Below, in pieces: positions 1 to 6,632 of a DNA stretch of 9,534 bases. The position numbers and the translations under genes are program-made. This DNA is from Chitinophagaceae bacterium (lineage in GTDB: Bacteria > Bacteroidota > Bacteroidia > Chitinophagales > Chitinophagaceae). Every line of letters starts with the position of its first letter. The stretch's first letter is position 1. Below the pieces are notes generated by a model, which saw only the letters and a program-made list of their open reading frames with translations, searched no databases and had not been told where the DNA came from. The stretch lies in the NCBI GenBank assembly GCA_947378615.1, contig CANCKV010000086.1, positions 1 to 9,534 on the forward strand, in the 5' to 3' direction.

Positions 1-1447
1 CCGCAGGTTTGTTGCCTGTACTTTTTCCAAATATCCTTAATCCTGAAATGGCAAACTTTCCATCAGGTGTATGTACATTTAATACTCTGATATATCTAGC
101 CTTGATTGACTTTTTTAATTCAAAATAAGGATGCGGTAAGTCTTCATCACTCTTAGATTTATCAATGACCGTCTTCCAAGTCTGATTGTCATTACTCGAT
201 TCGATGATGTATTGATATCCCGTTTGTACAGTAGGCCTACCTAAAGTCTTCGTATCCACATCGGAAAAATTGAGTTGAATGGCATTGATTGTAGGGTTTT
301 CCTGCAAATCAACGGTAATAAATTCGCCCTTATCACCCGTTTTTGCACTCCACCAATCTTTAATTTCTTCGTTTACTGCATATTCAGGCTTCGTCTTTTC
401 TGCATTTAAAGTTGATGAAACTGTCACGGGTTTATTGTAGGAAAGCAACATCCAGCCTTTTGTGAAACTTTCTGGAATGGTTTCTTTTTTAGTGGGAAAA
501 AGTAATGGATAATCACCAAAGCCTGTATAAGTACGCATTGTGCCATCACTGTCAAAAGTTGTGGGGAACAATCCTAATCTTCTTTCAAACATGTGTTTTT
601 TACTAATAACCATGGTACTGATATGCCAATAATTACCGAACTTATCCTGAAAAGTTCCGCTATGTCCTGCACCCGCTATGAATCCCTTTGGTTTATATGA
701 AAAAGGATTAAAAGCTTGAAACTTGAATGGACCGAGAGGATTGTCAGATACATAAACACCATCACAATAGCTCTTGAACTGTGTGCCAGGTGCGGCATAT
801 TGTAAATAGTATCTCCCATTATATTTATTCATCCATGTTCCCTCAATCCATGGATTCACATTTAAGGTATTGTTATCTGCCACCATTTCAAAACCTTTAT
901 TTTCTTTATCAGGATAAATTAAGGCTATTGAATTGCCTTTGAAATGAAACCGATTATTCATATCTAATTCCACCACCTTTGTAGGATTTTTGTTTGAACA
1001 ACCGTAATACAGATACAATTTTCTATCCGTATCGAAAAATAAACAGGGGTCAATAACACTGCTATCTATTTCGCCACAATGTTCCCAATTCCCTTTAAGT
1101 GGTTCACTTGATTTATAAATCTTCTTACCTCCTGATGCTAAAAAGTAGAGCGCATTGTCAATTGCCACAACTGTAGGCGCATAATCTTCCCAAGGCAAAA
1201 TGGAATTAGTTATGAATTTCCATTCTTTCAATTCATCAGAAACCCAATAACCACCCGACTTAGAGGCGAATAAAAAATATTTATTTTGAAACAAGACAAT
1301 CATAGGGTCGGCAGCTTCTCTTCTTGAAGGGGTATCAGGCCTAAAACGGTAGCTGATATTCAAGGGATTGCAGAAAGTAGTTTGTGATGAACCGGTATTT
1401 GATAGAAGTAATAGTAATAACAAAAAGGCAAGACAATTTTTAAGCAT
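1..1447 (-). CDS. Secreted glycoside hydrolase family 43 enzyme with C-terminal discoidin-like (F5/8 type C) domain; 3' end outside window
   Basis: Reading the minus strand from ATG at 1447 gives 482 uninterrupted codons, still open at base 1. Residues 1-22 form a signal peptide: MLKNC, then seven leucines within residues 9-15, then SNTGSSQ; there is no lipobox cysteine. The five-bladed beta-propeller of GH43 follows. Asp47 in EAADPM is the likely catalytic base, Asp133 in VIDPCLFFD the likely pKa modulator, and Glu202 in PWIEGTW the likely general acid. IAGAGHSGTFQD also fits the family. Residues from about 340 on (KPVTVSSTLN, WWSAKTGD, ARYIRVLNV, GLRIFGK) look like a carbohydrate-binding discoidin domain. 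GH43 members cleave arabinofuranosyl, xylosyl or galactosyl linkages in plant or microbial polysaccharides; the exact substrate cannot be read here. The product should be periplasmic or exported. No SusC/SusD pair is visible. It is transcribed divergently from the DHS-like gene. Confidence 0.9.
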   Translation of the reverse strand, partial: MLKNCLAFLLLLLLLSNTGSSQTTFCNPLNISYRFRPDTPSRREAADPMIVLFQNKYFLFASKSGGYWVSDELKEWKFITNSILPWEDYAPTVVAIDNALYFLASGGKKIYKSSEPLKGNWEHCGEIDSSVIDPCLFFDTDRKLYLYYGCSNKNPTKVVELDMNNRFHFKGNSIALIYPDKENKGFEMVADNNTLNVNPWIEGTWMNKYNGRYYLQYAAPGTQFKSYCDGVYVSDNPLGPFKFQAFNPFSYKPKGFIAGAGHSGTFQDKFGNYWHISTMVISKKHMFERRLGLFPTTFDSDGTMRTYTGFGDYPLLFPTKKETIPESFTKGWMLLSYNKPVTVSSTLNAEKTKPEYAVNEEIKDWWSAKTGDKGEFITVDLQENPTINAIQLNFSDVDTKTLGRPTVQTGYQYIIESSNDNQTWKTVIDKSKSDEDLPHPYFELKKSIKARYIRVLNVHTPDGKFAISGLRIFGKSTGNKPA

Positions 1448-1468
1448 ATACAATTCTTTATTAGACGA

Positions 1469-1476
1469 CAAATGTA
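1469..1476 (-). promoter_or_regulatory. Candidate -7 promoter element of the GH43 gene
   Basis: The minus strand reads TACATTTG, an exact match to the Bacteroidota -7 consensus TAnnTTTG, ending 21 nt before the GH43 start codon. I see no clear TTTG at -33, so the call rests on the -7 match and its spacing. Confidence 0.45.
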
Positions 1477-1622
1477 ATTGTAGTAACTATTAGTAGTATA
1501 GAATTTATTCCTCAAGAGTCATATTTTGATTTGATTTATAGAAAATAGATGCTTGGACATCTAATATTATTGTGAAATCAATCTTTCTTTCTTTAAATGA
1601 ATTATTCATAAGTATAAAAAAC

Positions 1623-1630
1623 TATTTTCG
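1623..1630 (+). promoter_or_regulatory. Candidate -7 promoter element of the DHS-like gene
   Basis: TATTTTCG matches TAnnTTTG with one change (C at position 7) and ends 20 nt before the ATG at 1651. It is followed by CCCACTCAAAA. The element before the gene at 3997 is followed by the near-identical CCACTCAAAA, which suggests a shared promoter/leader pattern. No good -33 TTTG was found. Confidence 0.4.
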
Positions 1631-1650
1631 CCCACTCAAAAAAAATAACA

Positions 1651-2625
1651 ATGAGCAAAGGACCGGTTTCGCAATTTATTGAACATCACTATCGTCATTT
1701 CAATGCAGCTGCTTTAATAGATGCAGCAAAGGGATATGAAACACATCTTCTAGAAGGTGGTAAAATGATGGTTACCCTTGCAGGTGCCATGAGTACTGCA
1801 GAATTAGGTATTTCATTTGCCGAGATGATTCGTCAAGGGAAAGTAGATATTATTAGTTGCACAGGAGCAAATCTTGAAGAAGATGTGATGAACCTAGTCG
1901 CACATAGTCATTACAAGCGTGTGCCTAATTATCGTGATCTCACGCCACAGGATGAGTGGGATTTGTTGGAAAATCATTACAATCGTGTAACAGATACTTG
2001 TATTCCTGAAGAAGAGGCATTTCGTCGGCTGCAAAAGCATTTGGTAAAACAATGGAAGGATGCAGAGGCAAGTGGTGAAAGATATTTTCCACATGAGTTT
2101 TTGTACAAGACAGTTTTGAGTGGAGAGTTGGAGCAATACTATGAAATTGACCCAAAGAATAGTTGGATATTGGCTGCTGCTGAAAAGAATATTCCGATTA
2201 TCGTTCCAGGTTGGGAAGATAGTACTACAGGGAATATTTTTGCTAGCTACGTGATTAAAGGCGAATTAAAGGCAAGTACCGTAAAGAATGGTATAGAATA
2301 TATGGTATTTCTTACTGAATGGTATCGTGCAAATAGTGGAGGAAAGGGAGTAGGGTTCTTTCAAATAGGAGGGGGGATTGCAGGAGATTTCCCAATATGT
2401 GTGGTGCCAATGATGTATCAGGATTTAGAATGGCATGATGTTCCGTTTTGGAGTTATTTCTGTCAAATCAGTGATAGCACCACTTCGTATGGTTCGTATA
2501 GTGGGGCAGTTCCGAATGAAAAGATTACTTGGGGGAAATTAGATATTCATACACCAAAATTCATCGTAGAAAGTGATGCTACAATTGTGGCACCATTGAT
2601 TTTTGCATGGATACTCGGGTTATAG
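1651..2625 (+). CDS. Deoxyhypusine synthase-family protein (bacterial DHS-like)
   Basis: At 324 residues this is a full-length member of the DHS family (NAD-dependent transfer of the aminobutyl group of spermidine). Visible landmarks are TGANLEEDV (residues 71-79, NAD site region), PGWEDSTTGN with Asp190 matching human Asp238, IGGG (239-242), PNEKITWGK (288-296) with Glu290, Trp294 and Lys296 matching human Glu323, Trp327 and the catalytic Lys329, and ESDATIVAPL near the C-terminus. The human HHIANAN segment is replaced by DFPICVV (246-252), and human Asp316 aligns with Tyr283, so classical spermidine contacts are altered. Bacteria lack eIF5A. Some bacterial relatives make homospermidine, and the function of this subclass is open; a lysine-linked aminobutyl or related transfer is an inference. 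It diverges from GH43 and is convergent with the PfkB kinase. The ATG at 1651 follows an A-rich leader without Shine-Dalgarno. Confidence 0.9.
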   Translation: MSKGPVSQFIEHHYRHFNAAALIDAAKGYETHLLEGGKMMVTLAGAMSTAELGISFAEMIRQGKVDIISCTGANLEEDVMNLVAHSHYKRVPNYRDLTPQDEWDLLENHYNRVTDTCIPEEEAFRRLQKHLVKQWKDAEASGERYFPHEFLYKTVLSGELEQYYEIDPKNSWILAAAEKNIPIIVPGWEDSTTGNIFASYVIKGELKASTVKNGIEYMVFLTEWYRANSGGKGVGFFQIGGGIAGDFPICVVPMMYQDLEWHDVPFWSYFCQISDSTTSYGSYSGAVPNEKITWGKLDIHTPKFIVESDATIVAPLIFAWILGL

Positions 2626-2635
2626 TTGTTAGTTA

Positions 2636-2710
2636 TTAGTGGTTAGTGGTTAGATAAAAAATCACTTTTGGTATAAAAGTTCTATTTTTTATCTAACCAC
2701 TAACCACTAA
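2636..2710. terminator. Long perfect hairpin between convergent genes, probable bidirectional terminator
   Basis: Bases 2636-2662 and 2684-2710 are perfect 27-bp inverted repeats. Inside the loop is a second inverted repeat, ACTTTT (2664-2669) and AAAAGT (2675-2680), with loop GGTAT. On both strands this inner hairpin is followed closely by a run of six T (2685-2690 on plus; the complement of 2656-2661 on minus). That geometry would let it end transcription from both sides. The hairpin lies 10 bp after the DHS-like stop and 3 bp from the kinase stop. Confidence 0.7.
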
Positions 2711-2714
2711 CCAC
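2694..2714. repeat. Tandem heptamer repeat TAACCAC x3 (inverted copies at 2639-2652)
   Basis: TAACCAC occurs three times in tandem at 2694-2714. The reverse complement GTGGTTA occurs twice at 2639-2652. These heptamers make up the outer part of the hairpin arms. The third unit runs into the kinase stop codon (TAG, complement of 2714-2716). Confidence 0.8.
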
Positions 2715-3634
2715 TAAACAAGGCTTATATCAAACGTTGATAATTGTACAAATTCATTAATCCTTCCGCTGATTTCTTCTTTGGACAATGACCTTAATCT
2801 TTCAGTTCCAAACTTTTCAACGGCAAAACTTGCTAATGCACTTCCTACAATGATTGCAGTCTTCATATTATTGAAACTGATATCTTTTGTTTTTGCCAAA
2901 TGTGCAATAAAGCCACCTGCAAAAGTATCTCCTGCTCCTGTTGGGTCAAATACTTCTTCAAGAGGTAAGGCAGGTGCAGAAAAAATTTTATTATCATGAA
3001 ATAATAAAGCACCGTGTTCCCCTTTCTTGATAATGACGAATTTAGGCCCCATTGCAGAAATTTTCTGTGCTGCACGAACCAATGAATAGTCGCCACTCAA
3101 CTGACGGGCTTCACTATCATTTACCATCAATACATCTACAAGGCTAATGGTATGTTTCAAATCATCTAATGCGATGTCCATCCAAAAATTCATGGTGTCC
3201 ATCACAATCAACTTCGGTTTGTTTTTAAGTTGTTTAATCACACTACTTTGAACAGCCGGTGCAAGATTGCCTAGCATTAGAAACTCACAGTCCTGATAAC
3301 TATCTGGAACAACAGGTTTGAAATCAGCTAACACATTTAATTCAGTTACTAAAGTGTCGCGTGTATTCATATCCATGTGATATCGACCACTCCAAAAGAA
3401 AGTTTTTTCATCTTTCTTGATTTGTACGCCTTCTAATTCTACACCACGAGCACTTAGCGCATCTAATTCTTCAGTGGGGAAATCTCCACCTACAACAGAA
3501 ATTTGTTTAACACCAGTAAAATTGCTTGCGCACCATGCGATGAAAGTGCCTGCACCACCAATAATTTTATCACTTTTTCCAAAAGGCGTTTCAATTGCAT
3601 CGAAAGCCATAGAACCTACTATTACTAAAGACAT
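2714..3634 (-). CDS. PfkB/ribokinase-family carbohydrate (or nucleoside) kinase
   Basis: A 306-residue protein of normal PfkB length. Its N-terminus VIVGSMAFDAIETP and the following IIGGAGTFIAW segment (about residues 24-34) form the sugar-binding region with the paired glycines. VNDSEARQL (171-179) is a typical core motif. DPTGAGDTFAGGF (230-242) is the C-terminal PfkB signature, with Asp236 the catalytic base and the GAG anion hole before it. The family phosphorylates sugars, sugar derivatives or nucleosides with ATP in the cytoplasm; the substrate cannot be assigned, since no sugar transporter or isomerase lies beside it. It is convergent with the DHS-like gene, its stop codon touching the repeat hairpin. 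A candidate promoter lies 27 nt upstream of its ATG. Confidence 0.9.
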   Translation of the reverse strand: MSLVIVGSMAFDAIETPFGKSDKIIGGAGTFIAWCASNFTGVKQISVVGGDFPTEELDALSARGVELEGVQIKKDEKTFFWSGRYHMDMNTRDTLVTELNVLADFKPVVPDSYQDCEFLMLGNLAPAVQSSVIKQLKNKPKLIVMDTMNFWMDIALDDLKHTISLVDVLMVNDSEARQLSGDYSLVRAAQKISAMGPKFVIIKKGEHGALLFHDNKIFSAPALPLEEVFDPTGAGDTFAGGFIAHLAKTKDISFNNMKTAIIVGSALASFAVEKFGTERLRSLSKEEISGRINEFVQLSTFDISLV

Positions 3635-3661
3635 GTCTATATTGTTTTATGAAATTTGCAG

Positions 3662-3669
3662 CGAAACTA
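3662..3669 (-). promoter_or_regulatory. Candidate -7 promoter element of the PfkB kinase gene
   Basis: The minus strand reads TAGTTTCG followed by CTGC, one change from TAnnTTTG, and ends 27 nt before the kinase ATG. No convincing -33 element accompanies it. It shares the TTCG ending with the elements before the genes at 1651 and 3997. Confidence 0.4.
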
Positions 3670-3962
3670 ATGGTTTTAATAATTAGTTACCTATGTTATA
3701 CTCTAGCTAAATTATTTATTTGTTTTTTGAACATCCTTAAGTCTAGATTGTAAGTGCAAAATGGAGTATTCATCCTTTATTAGTTTTCAGAAACTTTTGA
3801 TAAAAAAAATGTAAACTCATTCTGATAAAAATGAACATTTATACTTTTTGTTGCAAAGCTTTTCAATGAATCGATTATTAAAAAGGAGATACTTGATAAC
3901 TTCTAACTTAAAATAGTTATCCATAACAATTCCAAAGTTGAATTTTAAAATGCTCCTACTAT

Positions 3963-3970
3963 TAACTTCG
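3963..3970 (+). promoter_or_regulatory. Candidate -7 promoter element of the LpxD-like gene
   Basis: TAACTTCG fits TAnnTT(T/C)G and ends 26 nt before the ATG at 3997. A GTTG at 3937-3940 lies 22 nt upstream of it and could be a weak -33 element. The following CCACTCAAAA resembles the leader of the DHS-like gene. Confidence 0.4.
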
Positions 3971-3996
3971 CCACTCAAAATAAATAATAATAACTC

Positions 3997-4947
3997 ATGA
4001 GATTTCCTTCACCCGTTTCGTTGTCGTGGATTGCAGATTTAATTGGTGCAGAAATAGTTGGTGATCCCAACTTAACAGTAACTGGTATTAATGAGCTACA
4101 TAAAGTGGAAAAAGGTGATTTAGCATTTGTGGATCATCCTAAATACTATGATAAATGCTTAAATAGTGAAGCAAGCTTTATTATCATCAATAACAAAGAT
4201 GTAATGATTCCTAATGGGAAAGCCTTATTAGTGGTAGATGCCCCCTTTGACGCATATCAGCAAATTACACATCATTTTCTTCCATTCACACCTTCAAACA
4301 AAAGCATTAGTGACACTGCTATCATCGGAGAAGGAACTGTAATCATGCCGCATACATTCATAGGTAATAACGTTTCTATTGGGAAGAATACCATAATTTT
4401 TCCTAATGTCACTATTATGGATCATAGTATTATTGGAGATAATGTAGTCATTCAGGCAGGGACTGTAATTGGCGGCGATGCTTTTTATTATAATACCAAA
4501 AAGAATAGGGATGTTTGGTTTAAGAAAATGAATAGTTGCGGAAATGTGGTCATTGAAGATAATGTTGAAATCGGCAGCAATTGTACAATTGACAGGGGGG
4601 TGAGTGCATCAACGATTATTGGTAATGGGACAATTATCGATAATTTAGTACAGGTTGGGCATGATGTAGTCATTGGCAAGAATTGTATCATAGCTTCTCA
4701 GGTTGGAATTGCTGGAGCAACTACACTTGAAGATGGTGTGACTCTTTGGGGGCAAGTGGGTGTTAATAAAACAATTACGATTGGGAAAGGTGCAGTGGTG
4801 TTAGGTCAGGGTGGTGTTACTAGTAGCATTGAAGGTGGAAAGACTTATTGGGGAACACCAATAATGGTGGCAGTAGAAAAACATAGGGAGAATCTATGGT
4901 TAAAAAGATTACCAGAATTATGGAAAAAGGTAATGGAGCAAAAGTAA
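3997..4947 (+). CDS. LpxD-like UDP-3-O-acylglucosamine N-acyltransferase (hexapeptide-repeat protein)
   Basis: The 316-residue product has the LpxD layout. Residues 1-100 are an N-terminal uridine-binding domain with GDLAFVDHPKYYDK (40-53). Left-handed beta-helix hexapeptide repeats run over about residues 105-275, and a C-terminal helix (about 293-316) follows. LpxD transfers a 3-hydroxyacyl chain from acyl-ACP to the glucosamine nitrogen in lipid A synthesis at the cytoplasmic face. His222 in IDNLVQVGHDVVIG matches the catalytic His239 of E. coli LpxD. The second histidine (E. coli His276, in NGHMEI) appears to be Thr259 (NKTITI), and the segment is divergent. The gene stands alone, without lpxC, fabZ, lpxA or lpxB, so it may be a paralog acting on another UDP-sugar; this is inference. 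The start follows an A-rich leader. Confidence 0.85.
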   Translation: MRFPSPVSLSWIADLIGAEIVGDPNLTVTGINELHKVEKGDLAFVDHPKYYDKCLNSEASFIIINNKDVMIPNGKALLVVDAPFDAYQQITHHFLPFTPSNKSISDTAIIGEGTVIMPHTFIGNNVSIGKNTIIFPNVTIMDHSIIGDNVVIQAGTVIGGDAFYYNTKKNRDVWFKKMNSCGNVVIEDNVEIGSNCTIDRGVSASTIIGNGTIIDNLVQVGHDVVIGKNCIIASQVGIAGATTLEDGVTLWGQVGVNKTITIGKGAVVLGQGGVTSSIEGGKTYWGTPIMVAVEKHRENLWLKRLPELWKKVMEQK

Positions 4948-4958
4948 GTTGTAGGTTG

Positions 4959-4982
4959 TACGTTTTAAGTTATACGTTTTAA
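4959..4982 (+). repeat. Direct repeat TACGTTTTAA, two copies 14 bp apart
   Basis: TACGTTTTAA occurs at 4959-4968 and 4973-4982. The surrounding GTTGTA/AAGTTGTA words repeat several times between the LpxD-like stop codon and the next inverted repeat. The tract looks like intergenic micro-repeat DNA rather than coding sequence. Confidence 0.6.
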
Positions 4983-4984
4983 AT

Positions 4985-5033
4985 ATTAAGTTGTAAGTAA
5001 TACGTATTACCTGTCAATTACAACTTAATTTTT
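4985..5033. terminator. AT-rich inverted repeat with T-run, probable terminator of the LpxD-like gene
   Basis: ATTAAGTTGTAA (4985-4996) pairs perfectly with TTACAACTTAAT (5018-5029), followed by T to 5033 on the plus strand. The loop contains a perfect 14-bp palindrome, GTAATACGTATTAC (4997-5010). It lies 37 bp past the LpxD-like stop and 8 bp from the stop of the small minus-strand ORF, so it may end both transcripts. Confidence 0.55.
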
Positions 5034-5040
5034 CTAACTC

Positions 5041-5301
5041 TTAGTTCTTATTGATGATAAAAACAAAGGGTTTAATATTTCGCTGACGGATTCTTTGTTG
5101 TATCTGATAAGGTTTTGTAATGATTTTATATTTATTAATATCTATAATTTCATTTGCTATACAAAAGCTGTGAAGATTTTCAACAGCATGAAGTAGTTGT
5201 CCAAGCTTATTTATCTCAATTTGCATGGCAATGGCATCGGAGGTAACGTTTTTGGATAGTACAAGCAAATCTCTGTTTTCTTTTCTCATATTATGGGGCA
5301 T
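5041..5301 (-). CDS. Small hypothetical protein, 86 codons (82 from the second ATG)
   Basis: I do not recognise this protein. It is charged and probably helical over DAIAMQIEINKLGQLLHAVE (about 22-41), then basic (PYQIQQRIRQR) with a hydrophobic tail (FVFII). There is no signal peptide or membrane segment. Points in favour: varied codons, an inverted repeat just past its stop matching the arrangement of a convergent gene pair, and a TTGATTTG (plus 5315-5322, minus strand) 25 nt before the in-frame ATG at 5289, one change from TAnnTTTG. That spacing favours the second ATG as the start. Against: short length, no known family, and an overlapping plus-strand frame at the start. It may be spurious. 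Confidence 0.45.
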   Translation of the reverse strand: MPHNMRKENRDLLVLSKNVTSDAIAMQIEINKLGQLLHAVENLHSFCIANEIIDINKYKIITKPYQIQQRIRQRNIKPFVFIINKN

Positions 5302-5478
5302 TTAATACAATTTACAAATCAACCTATTACCTTTCGTGTTGGACACATACATTGTTTGTTTTTTGATGACTTATTAAAAATTTTACAAGATGTGAAACCC
5401 AAAGTAATCAGTAGCATCAAAACAAGTATTCTGTTCATTTTTATCATATCTATAATATATAGTGTTTTATCCGTATAA
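5293..5478 (+). CDS. Possible small membrane protein, 61 codons (doubtful)
   Basis: This open frame ends in a strongly hydrophobic stretch (TSILFIFIISIIYSVLSV, residues 44-61) that could be a single C-terminal membrane segment; the first 40 residues are soluble-looking. No family is recognised. Its start overlaps the start of the minus-strand 86-codon frame by 9 bp, and no promoter-like element is seen ahead of it. In AT-rich intergenic DNA such hydrophobic frames arise by chance, so this is a low-confidence candidate. It ends 52 bp before the glycosyltransferase. Confidence 0.2.
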   Translation: MGHLIQFTNQPITFRVGHIHCLFFDDLLKILQDVKPKVISSIKTSILFIFIISIIYSVLSV

Positions 5479-5530
5479 TTTGGTTAAAACTACTGTCTAT
5501 TAGTTCATCATTTCAAAGACAACTTGCTTT

Positions 5531-6631
5531 ATGCAAAACTTTAACAACAAAAAGATACTATTAGCACCTTTAGATTGGGGGTTAGGGCACACTACAAGGT
5601 GTATTTCAATCATTAAGCAACTGATAGACAAAGGAAATTCGGTAACTGTTGCATGCAATAACCGGCAAAAAGCAATTTTATTACAGGAATTTACCGAAAT
5701 CGTTTTTTTTTATCTAGAAGGATATAATGTAACTTACTCTAATAATAAGTTTTTCTTACCCTTTAAGCTTCTTGGTCAATTACCTAAAATAAATAATAGG
5801 ATTTTACAAGAACATAAATGGCTAGAAAATATTATTAAGGAACATAAGTTTGATGTTGTAATTAGTGATAACAGATATGGCTTTTATTCGAAAATAATTC
5901 CCTCTATTTTTATCACACATCAATTGACCATAAAAGCACCTTTTGATTGGTTGGAATATCTTTTGCAAAAAATAAATTATAGTTACATAAATAGATTTAC
6001 GCAATGTTGGGTACCTGATTATGAAGGGAGTGAAAATATATCGGGCATATTGTCACATCCTAAAAAGATGCCTACAATTCCTGTGCATTATATCGGACCT
6101 TTAGCAAGGTTTAAAACTAAGGTTCATGTTTCGGAATCATATCAATATAATTACTGCTTTATTCTCTCTGGCCCTGAACCTCAAAGAACTATTTTGGAGA
6201 ATATTATTATTAGTCAAATCCATTTAATTTCATCGAAATGTTTATTAGTAAGGGGAATACCTGATAGCGAGAATAGCCAAATTAATATAGAATCCCGTTT
6301 TGTTACCATAATAAATCACTTGAAAGGCAAGGAATTGGAAGAAGTGCTTTTAAACACTGAATATGTAATTACTCGGAGTGGATATACTTCTGTAATGGAA
6401 TTGATGAGTTTACAAAAGAAAACTATTCTTATTCCAACTCCAGGGCAAACAGAACAGGAATACATTGGAGAGAAATTGATGACTCAAAAATGGGCACTAT
6501 GCGTCAAACAAAACGATTTTAATATAGGTGAGGCTACAAGAGATGCTTTGAATTTCAACTACCAATTGCCGAATTGGGGAAATAGTAAGCTAGAAATATT
6601 TATCGCTAATTTTCTACAATCTTTACAATAA
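5531..6631 (+). CDS. MurG-like GT-B glycosyltransferase (glycosyltransferase family 28-type C-terminal domain)
   Basis: A 366-residue cytoplasmic or membrane-associated GT-B enzyme. The N-terminal Rossmann domain begins ILLAPLDWGLGHTTR (9-23), the glycine-rich entry motif of UDP-sugar transferases of the MurG/GT1 type. FDVVISDNRYGFYS (107-120) follows. The C-terminal nucleotide-sugar domain has FILSGPEPQRT (210-220), VITRSGYTSVMELMSL (279-294) and LIPTPGQTEQEYIG (300-313), which match the donor-binding region where MurG has GAxT and PxxxxxxxHQ. MurG itself is excluded, because several MurG motifs differ and there is no dcw cluster. The acceptor (glycolipid, cell-wall or natural product) cannot be told. 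The stop codon is separated from the methyltransferase start by one base, so the two are co-transcribed. No clear promoter element was found upstream. Confidence 0.85.
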   Translation: MQNFNNKKILLAPLDWGLGHTTRCISIIKQLIDKGNSVTVACNNRQKAILLQEFTEIVFFYLEGYNVTYSNNKFFLPFKLLGQLPKINNRILQEHKWLENIIKEHKFDVVISDNRYGFYSKIIPSIFITHQLTIKAPFDWLEYLLQKINYSYINRFTQCWVPDYEGSENISGILSHPKKMPTIPVHYIGPLARFKTKVHVSESYQYNYCFILSGPEPQRTILENIIISQIHLISSKCLLVRGIPDSENSQINIESRFVTIINHLKGKELEEVLLNTEYVITRSGYTSVMELMSLQKKTILIPTPGQTEQEYIGEKLMTQKWALCVKQNDFNIGEATRDALNFNYQLPNWGNSKLEIFIANFLQSLQ

Positions 6632-6632
6632 C

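Larger units (their letters stand above)
3635..3996. other. 362-bp divergent intergenic region, non-coding as far as visible
   Basis: This very AT-rich spacer separates the leftward kinase from the rightward LpxD-like gene. It carries the two candidate promoter elements described separately, near its ends. ATG-initiated frames inside are only about 12-16 codons long and were not accepted. I found no tRNA, obvious riboswitch or strong hairpin. Confidence 0.6.

Noticed and set aside
1894..2155. Two overlapping minus-strand open frames (80 and 71 codons) inside the DHS-like gene
   Set aside because: They lie entirely antisense to a gene with clear family motifs, and their compositions (runs of Leu, Cys, Ile) look like mirror translations. 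No promoter element is placed for them.
1651..2625. Hypusine modification pathway as in eukaryotes and archaea
   Set aside because: No eIF5A-like or deoxyhypusine hydroxylase gene is present in the window, bacteria are not known to have eIF5A, and several spermidine-binding residues differ.
2636..2718. Heptamer repeats considered as a CRISPR array or transposon ends
   Set aside because: The units are only 7 bp with no spacers, and no Cas, transposase or target-site duplication is present. A repeat-built hairpin explains them.
3417..3686. Plus-strand 89-codon frame over the start of the PfkB kinase
   Set aside because: It is antisense to conserved kinase sequence, is serine/proline-rich and runs through the kinase promoter region.
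3830..3920. Short ATG frames in the kinase/LpxD-like spacer
   Set aside because: They have about 12-16 codons, no leader signal and no recognisable content.
4488..4691. Minus-strand 67-codon frame inside the LpxD-like gene
   Set aside because: Its regular Ile/Pro/Thr pattern is the antisense image of the hexapeptide repeats on the other strand.
5531..6631. Assignment as MurG
   Set aside because: The fold is MurG-like, but the motifs are not those of MurG and the neighbours are not cell-division or peptidoglycan genes.
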